Shown here in pieces: positions 8,009 to 14,392 of a stretch of 44,022 nucleotides of DNA; position 1 is the stretch's first letter; every line of letters begins with the position of its first letter. Where the stretch lies: contig JAHAYJ010000054.1 in assembly GCA_018384375.1 (NCBI GenBank), positions 1 to 44,022 on the forward strand. Reading direction: 5' to 3'. Source of the stretch: Lachnospiraceae bacterium. GTDB taxonomy: Bacteria; Bacillota; Clostridia; Lachnospirales; Lachnospiraceae. The notes beneath the pieces were generated by a model. It saw only the letters and a program-made list of their open reading frames with translations, did not search any database and had not been told where the DNA came from. The translations under genes were made by a program, and so were the position numbers.

Positions 8009-8027
8009 GTATTTGAACATTGTTCAG
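7988..8027. promoter_or_regulatory. inverted-repeat operator of the TetR regulator
   Basis: CTGAACAATGTTCAA (7988-8002) and TTGAACATTGTTCAG (8013-8027) are perfect reverse complements 10 bases apart. Each arm is itself a near-palindrome (GAACAxTGTTC), so the region may hold two dimer sites flanking the -10 box. Confidence 0.75.
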
Positions 8028-8046
8028 AAAGGATGAGCTTGGATTA

Positions 8047-8661
8047 ATGAAAGATGCATCGAGGGTAAAAGAAAATATCATTCGTGCCACAACAGAATTA
8101 ATTGAGCAGAGTAGTGGGAGAATTCACGAGATTACTTCACGAAAAATTGCGCAGCAGGCAGGAGTGGGGTTAGGTCTGATCAATTATCATTTTGGAAGTA
8201 AGGAAAATCTCATAACCATTTGTGTTCAGAGAATTATCAACAATGTGGTCATGTGCTTCTCACAGAAGAAGGACACTGCGGATAGGAGCAATCTGTCAGA
8301 TGAGGAACGACTGGCAGACTGGGCAAAGCAAGTCTTTGATTTCTTATTTGAAAATCATGCAATTTCCAGTATTTCTATTCTTGGCGATATGCAGAACTAT
8401 CACATAGAGAGTAATTCGGTTTATACGCAAAAAGGATTCCTGAAGGCAATACAGGATCAGGAGATGCCGGAAGGAGATAAGAGACTGCTTGTATTTATGC
8501 TTACCGGAGCTATGCAGATTGCATTTTTGTCAGGGGATACAGCAAAGGAGCTTTTGGGATACGATCTGACCATAAAAGAACAGAGAGATTTGTATATTGA
8601 AAAAACTGTAAACATACTCTTTGCGGGTGTGAACGGAAAAGGAGGAGAAAGTCATGAATAA
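8047..8661 (+). CDS. TetR family transcriptional regulator
   Basis: A 204-residue regulator. The N-terminal helix-turn-helix is clear at about residues 5-55: ENIIRATTELIEQ, then ITSRKIAQQAGVGLGLINYHFGSKENLI. The rest is the helical ligand-binding and dimer domain. The start is the ATG at 8047 with an AAAGGATGAG ribosome site; the earlier ATG at 8020 lies inside the operator. The gene overlaps the next membrane protein by 8 bases, so the two form an operon probably repressed by this protein through the 7988-8027 operator. Confidence 0.88.
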   Translation: MKDASRVKENIIRATTELIEQSSGRIHEITSRKIAQQAGVGLGLINYHFGSKENLITICVQRIINNVVMCFSQKKDTADRSNLSDEERLADWAKQVFDFLFENHAISSISILGDMQNYHIESNSVYTQKGFLKAIQDQEMPEGDKRLLVFMLTGAMQIAFLSGDTAKELLGYDLTIKEQRDLYIEKTVNILFAGVNGKGGESHE

Positions 8662-9259
8662 AAAAATCGGAACGGTAGCGGCAAAAGTGAATATCATAGC
8701 AGTAGCAGGGTTTGCACTATCTATGCTGCTTAGAAGTAATTTCTTAAGCTACATAACCTCCATTTTTATTGCGCTCAGCTTTGTGCCGATGATGTGTGCT
8801 CTCTGCTTTTTGGCAGGACAGGAGAAAAAAGCAGCAGGATATGTGTCCATGGCATTTGCAACAATGTATGCAACTATTATTTTGCTGGTTTACTTTGCAC
8901 AGTGTACGACGGTGCGGATGGGTGGACTTTCCAAGCAGGCTTCGGAACTTTTAGATTATCAATCATATGGCCTGTTCTTTCATTATGACTTAATGGGATA
9001 TGGGCTTATGGCACTGTCAACTTTTTTTGCAGGACTTACAATCGATGTAAGGAACAGGGCGGATCGATGGTTGAAGCTTCTTCTGATGATACACGGCGTT
9101 TTTTCAATCACCTGTTTTGTCATGCCAATTCTGGGCGTATTCTCGGCCGATATGCCGGGAGGATACTGGATCGGTGTTGTGCTGTTGGAGTTTTGGTGTG
9201 TCTATTTTCTGCCTGTGGGGATATTGACGCATCTGTATTTTGCAAAACAGAAGGATTAA
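8654..9259 (+). CDS. hypothetical membrane protein in the TetR operon
   Basis: A 201-residue integral membrane protein with about six hydrophobic segments (about residues 12-30, 32-55, 63-85, 105-128, 138-160 and 170-195). No family recognised with confidence. GGAGGAG lies 7-8 bases before the ATG, inside the end of the TetR gene. The overlap means the TetR protein very likely controls it, so it may answer the same small-molecule or membrane stress signal. Confidence 0.75.
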   Translation: MNKKIGTVAAKVNIIAVAGFALSMLLRSNFLSYITSIFIALSFVPMMCALCFLAGQEKKAAGYVSMAFATMYATIILLVYFAQCTTVRMGGLSKQASELLDYQSYGLFFHYDLMGYGLMALSTFFAGLTIDVRNRADRWLKLLLMIHGVFSITCFVMPILGVFSADMPGGYWIGVVLLEFWCVYFLPVGILTHLYFAKQKD

Positions 9260-9312
9260 ATTGATATCAGCAAGGTTTTTGATGTTAATTCATGGAAAAG
9301 GAATATGTGCTA

Positions 9313-9321
9313 TGGTATAAT
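9313..9321 (+). promoter_or_regulatory. extended -10 promoter of the MFS leader
   Basis: TGG directly before TATAAT (9316-9321) makes an extended -10 element. No good -35 box is visible. Transcription from about 9328 would give a leader of about 210 bases before the transporter. Confidence 0.5.
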
Positions 9322-9359
9322 TCCTACTATATAGAAATGTAAGGCTTAGGAGGAATGGT

Positions 9360-9443
9360 ATGTTGTGCCACATGATAATAGATTTAAGCAATTTGCTCTG
9401 TACAAGGTCCGATGAATGGACGAAGCCTGTACAGAGTAAATAG
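9360..9443 (+). CDS. possible 27-residue leader peptide upstream of MFS exporter
   Basis: A 28-codon frame begins with ATG at 9360 behind a perfect AGGAGG (9348-9353) at 6-base spacing, better than the site of the transporter itself. The peptide begins MLCHMIIDLSN, ends KPVQSK, and has no known family. Its second half is encoded inside a strong hairpin (9391-9441), and its stop codon is at the hairpin foot. An alternative start at 9355 in another frame gives only six codons. The layout is that of a ribosome-stalling leader, but translation is not proven. Confidence 0.4.
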   Translation: MLCHMIIDLSNLLCTRSDEWTKPVQSK

Positions 9444-9482
9444 ACAACATGTGAACAAATTCACAGTCAATTGATTCGTCCA
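9391..9482 (+). promoter_or_regulatory. leader RNA with competing hairpins before the MFS gene
   Basis: Bases 9391-9404 pair with 9428-9441 (core CTCTGTACA/TGTACAGAG) to form a 14-bp stem with one G:U. The loop contains GTCC (9407-9410) facing GGAC (9418-9421). An alternative pairing TGGACGAA (9417-9424) with TTCGTCCA (9475-9482) excludes the inner part of the first hairpin. ATGTTGT (9360-9366) can pair with ACAACAT (9444-9450), and GTGAA/TTCAC (9451-9464) forms a further small hairpin. No U run follows, so translational control is more likely than termination. Confidence 0.5.
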
Positions 9483-9539
9483 CATTGGATTTTGTACTTA
9501 TGGATAGTTATATAACAAAAACATAAGGAGATAAATTCA

Positions 9540-10823
9540 ATGAATAACAATTTTATAAGATATATTATATTTTGGCTCAGCCAGGCATTATCACAATTAG
9601 GAAGCTCTATGACCGCATTTGCATTGGTATTATGGGCATATACGCGAAGCGGTTCGGCAATGACAGTTTCTTTGATGTCTTTTTTTAATTATGTCCCCTA
9701 TATTATTGTGAGTTTGTTTGCAGGTGCTTTTGTAGACAATCATAGTAAAAAGAAAATCATGCTGGTATCAGATAGCATAGCTGCTTTCTGCTCACTTGTT
9801 ATGCTGGCATTGAGTGCAGCAGACGGCTTACAGATATGGCATATATACCTGATAAACTTTACGATAGGTTTTATGAATGCTTTTCAGGGACCGGCATCCT
9901 CGGTGGCAATTGGGAAAATTGTACCAAAGGAGAAGCTGGCGCAGGTAAGCGGAATGAATTCCTTTTCCGGCAATCTGGTAACGGTCCTGACACCGGTGCT
10001 GGCAGCAGCCTTGTTTGCGGTAGGAGGGCTTAAACTGATCTTAGTAATTGATTTATGCAGCTTTGTATTTGCTTTTTTGATATTGCTTTTGGTGCTTAGG
10101 ATTCCGGAGGATGTACAGCAAAAGCAGGCAAGAAAGTCTGTGTTTGACGGATGCGCGGAAGGATTCCGCTATTTATATGGTAACAGAGGAATCCTAATGA
10201 TTATCATCACAATGGCATTGCTCAATTTTTTCTCCAGATTAACCTACGAAAATATCTTGTCACCGATGATACTTGCAAGAAGTGGCAATAATAGCGTTGC
10301 ATTGGGTGTTGTGAATGCAGTAATAGGAATTGGTGGAATCATAGGCGGTATTATTGTTTCAACCGGAAAAGTTAAAGGTAATAGCGTAAAAATGATTTAT
10401 GTGTCGGCTCTGTTTTCATTCTTATTTGGAGACGTGATGATGGGAGTAGGCAGAAATACGATAGCTTGGTCATTTGCCGGACTGGCAGCAAGCCTCCCGA
10501 TCGCTTTTATTAATGCCGGACAGATGATGATTCTATATAAATATGTTCCAGATAAAATGCAGGGAAGGATATTTGCAGTTCGAAATGCACTTCAATATAG
10601 TACAATTCCGGCAGGAATTCTTTTAGGAGGGTTCTTGGCTGATTATGTATTTGAACCATTTATGAAAACAGAAAAGTCATTTGCCCAAATGCTCCATAGG
10701 ATAGTGGGAATGGGGACAGGAAGCGGCATGGCTGTAATGTTCTTATGCACAGGATTATTTGGAGCAATATTTAGTTTTATTTCATACCGTCAGAAGGTGA
10801 TTCGGAATCTTGATACCGAATAG
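9540..10823 (+). CDS. MFS transporter, macrolide-efflux (Mef)-like
   Basis: A 427-residue major facilitator protein with about 12 hydrophobic segments. The N-terminal part (FWLSQALSQLGSSMTAFALVLW, then AGAFVDNHSKKKIMLVSD with the loop 2-3 motif) is of the drug:H+ antiporter-3 type that includes Mef-like macrolide exporters and many uncharacterised homologues. AAGGAG lies 9 bases before the ATG. It is a single gene with its own extended -10 promoter, a long structured leader and a downstream terminator. Drug specificity cannot be read from sequence. Confidence 0.85.
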   Translation: MNNNFIRYIIFWLSQALSQLGSSMTAFALVLWAYTRSGSAMTVSLMSFFNYVPYIIVSLFAGAFVDNHSKKKIMLVSDSIAAFCSLVMLALSAADGLQIWHIYLINFTIGFMNAFQGPASSVAIGKIVPKEKLAQVSGMNSFSGNLVTVLTPVLAAALFAVGGLKLILVIDLCSFVFAFLILLLVLRIPEDVQQKQARKSVFDGCAEGFRYLYGNRGILMIIITMALLNFFSRLTYENILSPMILARSGNNSVALGVVNAVIGIGGIIGGIIVSTGKVKGNSVKMIYVSALFSFLFGDVMMGVGRNTIAWSFAGLAASLPIAFINAGQMMILYKYVPDKMQGRIFAVRNALQYSTIPAGILLGGFLADYVFEPFMKTEKSFAQMLHRIVGMGTGSGMAVMFLCTGLFGAIFSFISYRQKVIRNLDTE

Positions 10824-10835
10824 CATATGATCTTC

Positions 10836-10875
10836 AAAGGGGCGATCATCATCTCGCCCCTTTCAGATTTTTAAC
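10836..10875 (+). terminator. intrinsic terminator after the MFS gene
   Basis: AAAGGGGCGA (10836-10845) and TCGCCCCTTT (10854-10863), a perfect 10-bp stem with an 8-base loop, followed by CAGATTTTT. The following 180 bases to the antitoxin stop hold nothing I can identify. Confidence 0.8.
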
Positions 10876-11054
10876 TTTAAATAGAAAGTTCCCTGTCTAT
10901 CTTCATCTCAAAAAACTGAATGTAGCTTTTATAACTTTTGAAAAAATTGGGAGTGGAGATAGATGGTTGAACATAGAAAAGCCATTAAAGGTATTTATAT
11001 TTTGGAAATATAGAGTTAGGAGCATACAGGGAAAAAGGTCAGATTAAAAATCGT

Positions 11055-11327
11055 TTATTTTGACACAGTTAGCTTTAACCCTAAAGGACGCAATATTTTT
11101 AAAAGTGTAGTAATGTTCGGATTAGTTTGCATGGATTCAATTCTTGCGACAGAGGACTGCGGAATGCCACAAATGGCTGCAAGGTCACGCTGACTTAAGC
11201 CAAGCTCGTTACGTTGTTTGATGACGGCAGCGATGATGCTTGCTTGTTCTTCAATGTCCGACAAATCCCTGCCACTATCAGGATCTGAAGCTTTTACATA
11301 TTCTTTATAATCATTCCAGTTTTTCAT
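11055..11327 (-). CDS. HigA-type antitoxin, XRE family
   Basis: A 90-residue helix-turn-helix protein. It begins KNWNDYKEYVKASDPDSGRDLSDIEEQA, typical of antitoxins paired with phage Gp49/RelE-like toxins. The XRE fold is at about residues 30-85 (ELGLSQRDLAAICGIPQSSVARIES). It should neutralise the toxin and repress the operon. The start is ATG 11327, 9 bases after AAAGGA; ATG 11333, which overlaps the toxin stop, is the alternative. Toxin first, antitoxin second is the HigBA order. Confidence 0.85.
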   Translation of the reverse strand: MKNWNDYKEYVKASDPDSGRDLSDIEEQASIIAAVIKQRNELGLSQRDLAAICGIPQSSVARIESMQTNPNITTLLKILRPLGLKLTVSK

Positions 11328-11332
11328 AAACA

Positions 11333-11695
11333 TTAATCCTTTCGAGCTAGATAATCATCGCGTTCTGCCTTGGCTTTATTAATTTGGCGGCGTGGTGTCT
11401 TCTGGGTCTTCTTGCGAAAACTATGAAGAAGTATAAAGCTGTTATTGCCATAATAAAAATAGAAAATACGGTTATTACCGGGACGAAGCTCCCAGATGTT
11501 TTCCTCGATGTGTTTGGTAATATTTTCGGGAAGCATAGTACCATTGTTTTGCAATAACTCTATGCAAAGAACTGTTTGGTTATATTGTATGCGGGCATCT
11601 TTACTCGTGGCTGATTTCTTACGTAGTTTTTCAAGGAAACTCCATATTTCGGATTCGCCGTTTGCTTTTTCATAGAATATGATATTATATGCCAT
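11333..11695 (-). CDS. HigB/RelE-like toxin (phage Gp49-like family)
   Basis: A 120-residue protein of the RelE/ParE superfamily. Seen: MAYNIIFYEKANGESEIWSFLEKL at the N-terminus, WELRPGNNRIFYFYYGNNSFILLHSFRKKTQKTPRRQI towards the end, and a KAKAERDDYLAR tail. This is the usual layout of ribosome-dependent mRNA interferases. TTGGAG lies 5 bases before ATG 11695; longer frames to 11752 run into the promoter. Its stop codon overlaps the second ATG choice of the antitoxin. Activity is inferred from the family. Confidence 0.85.
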   Translation of the reverse strand: MAYNIIFYEKANGESEIWSFLEKLRKKSATSKDARIQYNQTVLCIELLQNNGTMLPENITKHIEENIWELRPGNNRIFYFYYGNNSFILLHSFRKKTQKTPRRQINKAKAERDDYLARKD

Positions 11696-11723
11696 AGTAT
11701 CTCCAATCTGCATATTCATATCC

Positions 11724-11752
11724 TGTTTAAATGATAGCATAGATGCTGTCAA
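11724..11752 (-). promoter_or_regulatory. promoter and operator-like palindrome of the toxin-antitoxin operon
   Basis: On the minus strand TTGACA (11752-11747) and TAAACA (11729-11724) have a 17-base spacer. The palindrome AGCAT-AG-ATGCT (11736-11747) abuts the -35 box and is a plausible site for antitoxin autorepression. Confidence 0.5.
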
Positions 11753-11810
11753 AACGCAACACGCAGATATTATTTATGCAAGAAATTTATTAGAAATGAT
11801 CGTAATAGTT

Positions 11811-11827
11811 GTTATAATAATTATAAC
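11811..11827. repeat. perfect palindrome GTTATAAT-A-ATTATAAC
   Basis: A 17-base perfect inverted repeat about 40 bases upstream of the -35 box of the acyltransferase promoter and about 60 bases upstream of the toxin-antitoxin promoter. Possibly an operator; no protein partner is known. Confidence 0.4.
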
Positions 11828-11866
11828 ACAAACATGTGTTCGAATCAATGACAAAATTGAAAAATG

Positions 11867-11896
11867 TTGTGTCGAACCCTGTCGAACTGCTATAAT
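11867..11896 (+). promoter_or_regulatory. promoter of the acyltransferase leader
   Basis: TTGTGT (11867-11872), 18-base spacer, TATAAT (11891-11896) preceded by TGC (extended -10). Transcription would begin near 11903, exactly where the repeat-rich leader starts. Confidence 0.55.
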
Positions 11897-11904
11897 GTAA
11901 TAGC

Positions 11905-11946
11905 GCAGAAGAAAACCAAGCGACGCCGGAGGCGGCATTTGGTTTT
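11905..11946 (+). repeat. 42-bp direct repeat, copy 1
   Basis: Begins GCAGAAGAAAACCAAGCGAC and ends CATTTGGTTTT. Identical over 42 bases to 12025-12066, 120 bases apart. Each copy folds into a long hairpin with a GGA loop. Confidence 0.9.
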
Positions 11947-12024
11947 CAAGCGCTATTAACGAGCAAACAGACTGCGAAGCAGACAGGAAGCACCGAAGGT
12001 GCTAGTTTGCGAGTATACAACCGG

Positions 12025-12066
12025 GCAGAAGAAAACCAAGCGACGCCGGAGGCGGCATTTGGTTTT
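12025..12066 (+). repeat. 42-bp direct repeat, copy 2
   Basis: Second exact copy of 11905-11946. It ends 12 bases before the ATG of the acyltransferase, so its hairpin could affect access to the ribosome site. Confidence 0.9.
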
Positions 12067-12078
12067 GAGGGGGGAACA

Positions 12079-13344
12079 ATGAAAATACGAACGAAAGAAA
12101 TGCCTTATGACAAGGTGTTGGCGCTGCCGCGCAGCTTACATGAAAAACCAAGGAAGCAGAGTGTAATATTCAGAATGCTGATGAAGGTATTGTCCTTTTT
12201 TGATCTGCTCCGGATAGGCTTTGAATATCAAAAAATCGGAATGGAAAAGCTTGCACCAGGACAGCCTTGTCTGATCTTGATGAATCATTCCTGTTTCCTG
12301 GATCTGGAAATGATTGCAGATCTTTTTTATGATCGGTCGTATCAGATTATCTGTACATTGGATGGATTTGTAGGTAAAAAATGGCTGATGCGTATGCTTG
12401 GCTGTATACCAACCAAAAAATTCATATCAGATCCCGTTCTTGTACGCGATATGGTCTATGCGGTGAGGACGCTAAAAAGCTCTATTGTCATGTATCCGGA
12501 AGCAAGCTACAGCTTTGACGGAACGGCGACTGCACTTCCCGACAGTATCGGAAAATGTATTAAGCTGCTGCAGGTTCCTGTCATTATGGTGTGTTCCTAT
12601 GGCGCTTTTCTGCGTAACCCCTTGTATAACAATTTGCAGGTACGCAAGGTAAAGGTCAGTGCAAAGGTGGAATATCTCTTTTCGCCGGAGGATATTAAGA
12701 ACAAGTCGGCACAGGAATTGAAGGAAATTCTGGATGAACATTTTTCCTTTGATCATTTTCGATGGCAGCAGGAAAATCAGGTTCGAATTACAGAGAGGTT
12801 TCGTGCGGACAGCCTAAACCGGGTACTGTACAAATGTCCAAACTGTCTGACAGAGGGGAAGATGGCCGGAGAGGGAATTTATCTTACCTGCGGAAGCTGT
12901 CATAAGAAGTATGAGCTGACAGAATACGGTTTTATGAAGGCTGTGGAAGGAGAGACAGAAATTCCGCATATTCCGGACTGGTATCGCTGGGAAAGAGAAT
13001 GTGTAAAAAAGGAACTTCAGGATGGAACCTATCGACTGGAACGGCAGGTTGATATCTATATGATGGTAGACTCCAGTGCGGTTTATAAGGTTGGCGAGGG
13101 AATACTGCAGCATACCGGAGAAGGGTTTCACCTGACCGGCTGTGATGGCAAGCTGAATTATACACAGACCCCGGAAAGCTCCTACAGTCTTTATTCTGAT
13201 TTTTATTGGTATGAGATCGGGGATGTGATCTGTATCGGAGACGCTGCTACGCAGTATTATTGCTTCCCGAAAGGGACAGGGGATATTGTCGCGAAAACAA
13301 GATTGGCAGCAGAGGAGTTATATAAACTCACAAAAGCCGTATAG
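12079..13344 (+). CDS. PlsC-like acyltransferase with C-terminal zinc ribbon
   Basis: A 421-residue protein. The lysophospholipid/1-acylglycerol-3-phosphate acyltransferase domain has the HX4D motif NHSCFLD (His70, Asp75). The usual PEGTRS block appears as PEASYSFDG (about 140-148), so the substrate-binding Gly-Thr is altered. A zinc ribbon with CPNC and CGSC (about 259-288) and a C-terminal domain of about 130 residues of unknown role follow. The ATG at 12079 sits behind GAGGGGGG. The frame is open further upstream through the repeats, but without a ribosome site. Probably membrane-associated; the acyl acceptor is unknown. Confidence 0.8.
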   Translation: MKIRTKEMPYDKVLALPRSLHEKPRKQSVIFRMLMKVLSFFDLLRIGFEYQKIGMEKLAPGQPCLILMNHSCFLDLEMIADLFYDRSYQIICTLDGFVGKKWLMRMLGCIPTKKFISDPVLVRDMVYAVRTLKSSIVMYPEASYSFDGTATALPDSIGKCIKLLQVPVIMVCSYGAFLRNPLYNNLQVRKVKVSAKVEYLFSPEDIKNKSAQELKEILDEHFSFDHFRWQQENQVRITERFRADSLNRVLYKCPNCLTEGKMAGEGIYLTCGSCHKKYELTEYGFMKAVEGETEIPHIPDWYRWERECVKKELQDGTYRLERQVDIYMMVDSSAVYKVGEGILQHTGEGFHLTGCDGKLNYTQTPESSYSLYSDFYWYEIGDVICIGDAATQYYCFPKGTGDIVAKTRLAAEELYKLTKAV

Positions 13345-13347
13345 ACC

Positions 13348-13971
13348 TTATGGAATCAACTTACTGATGATATGCTTCTGCGTATAGGCAATTGCGGGAC
13401 CGAAAGCGAAGGCCATGATGACCGTCACGATTCCGGCCTTTGCTCCGAGCAGCAGGCCGATAAGGAAGGCACTGATATCCCATCCCATTCTGACTACCCT
13501 GAAGGACACTTTTTTCAGTTTTTTTTGCAGGATAAAGGGAATTGCATCATAGGGAACAGTTCCCTGCTGGATAGAAATATAGATGGATGCTACCAGAATA
13601 AAAAGTGCAAGTATGGGAAAGGTAATCAATATCCTTGCGGCCATATTCTGAAAAAGGGTATCGGGCAGCAGTTTGTGATTCAGCCATGAAAAAAAGTCGA
13701 AGCTGTAACCCACCAAAAACATATTGGTGATGGTGCCCCAGCCTATTTGATCCTTAGCATATAAAAATACGAAAAGAAACAGCACGGAATTAAAGAGTGC
13801 CTGCCAGTTGCCAAGGGAAATATGTAACAGATCTGCCATGCCTAAGTTAAACATGGTGCAGGGATCTGTGCCGAGAGCGGTCCGGTCTAAAAAGGACAGA
13901 CAAAAGCCCATCGTAATGACGGACAGGAGCAGCCACATAAATTCTACTTTTGTAATACTTTTGAATTTCAT
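13348..13971 (-). CDS. YczE/YitT-like integral membrane protein
   Basis: A 207-residue membrane protein with about five to six hydrophobic segments. The opening LLSVITMGFCLSFLDRTALGTDPCTMFNLGM and the later QQGTVPYDAIPFIL are typical of the YczE/YyaS group (COG2364). GAGG lies 9 bases before the ATG at 13971. It converges with the acyltransferase, the two stops being only three bases apart. Transport role unknown. Confidence 0.8.
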   Translation of the reverse strand: MKFKSITKVEFMWLLLSVITMGFCLSFLDRTALGTDPCTMFNLGMADLLHISLGNWQALFNSVLFLFVFLYAKDQIGWGTITNMFLVGYSFDFFSWLNHKLLPDTLFQNMAARILITFPILALFILVASIYISIQQGTVPYDAIPFILQKKLKKVSFRVVRMGWDISAFLIGLLLGAKAGIVTVIMAFAFGPAIAYTQKHIISKLIP

Positions 13972-14048
13972 AGATCAAAACCTCACTTTCTAAGCATTAT
14001 ACAGGAAGGGAAATGCTATGTCTATAAATATTCCATTCGTAAATTTTA

Positions 14049-14077
14049 TTGACAACGATTTGTAGTAATGCTATGAT
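14049..14077 (+). promoter_or_regulatory. promoter of the T-box/thrS unit
   Basis: TTGACA (14049-14054), 17-base spacer, TATGAT (14072-14077). A near-consensus sigma-A promoter just before the T-box leader. Confidence 0.8.
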
Positions 14078-14084
14078 ACGGACA

Positions 14085-14339
14085 AATAACATAAGAAAAG
14101 CAATGACGGAAAGAGTAGTTTGCAGGAAGCATCCAGAGAGGATAACATTTGGTGGAAGTGATCCATGCGGAACGCATACGAAAACCATTCCAGAGCTGCA
14201 CCGCTGAAGAAGATTAGGCGTTGCCGTAGGCCTGCGTTAAAGGATAGGATTTGTTGGAATCTGAAGTGAAAAGTTAAGGTGGAACCGTGCTAAATGCACC
14301 CTTAAGGCTATAGTATATAGCTTTATGGGTGCTTTTCTT
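14085..14339 (+). promoter_or_regulatory. T-box leader, threonine-specific (ACC specifier)
   Basis: Stem I carries the AG-bulge segment CAGAGAGG and the distal-loop GGTG (about 14134-14154). The specifier is ACC (14184-14186), a Thr codon, in the usual setting before ATTCCAGAGCTG. The T-box sequence AAGGTGGAACCGTG is at 14276-14289; its TGGAA bulge pairs with the NCCA end of uncharged tRNA. Uncharged tRNA-Thr(GGU) would favour the antiterminator and switch on thrS. The terminator is listed separately. Confidence 0.93.
14296..14339 (+). terminator. T-box terminator hairpin
   Basis: GCACCC (14296-14301) pairs with GGGTGC (14327-14332), with an inner stem AAGGCTATA/TATAGCTTT around a GTA loop, followed by TTTTCTT. 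It competes with the antiterminator formed by the T-box sequence. Confidence 0.88.
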
Positions 14340-14392
14340 ATGTTGTTTCAAAAATAATGGTGGAATGTCAAGAAAGAAAGGAGCAACAAATT

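Larger units (their letters stand above)
11898..12078 (+). ncRNA. structured leader: hairpin, three-way junction, hairpin
   Basis: TAATAGCGC (11898-11906) pairs with GCGCTATTA (11950-11958). Inside it GAAAACCAA (11911-11919) pairs with TTGGTTTTC (11939-11947), extending as a nearly continuous stem to a GGA loop at 11928-11930. Then GCAAAC (11963-11968) and GTTTGC (12005-12010) enclose two small hairpins, CTGC-GAA-GCAG (11972-11982) and AGCACC-GAA-GGTGCT (11989-12003). The first hairpin sequence is then repeated at 12025-12066, ending just before GAGGGGGG of the acyltransferase ribosome site. No known riboswitch class is recognised. Confidence 0.55.

Noticed and set aside
10876-11054. Possible small gene between the MFS terminator and the antitoxin
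   Set aside because: Only a 16-codon frame at about 10963 with no proper ribosome site and no recognisable product.
11905-12066. CRISPR-like repeat pair
   Set aside because: Only two copies, with a self-structured spacer and no cas genes; it fits a structured leader better.
12007-12078. Longer acyltransferase start through the repeat region
   Set aside because: The extension has no ribosome site and encodes the hairpin repeat; ATG 12079 has GAGGGGGG at correct distance. The open frame itself is noted as a curiosity.
13372-13993. Plus-strand open frames opposite the YczE-like gene
   Set aside because: They are antisense to a well-supported membrane protein with its own ribosome site, and their products look unlike proteins.
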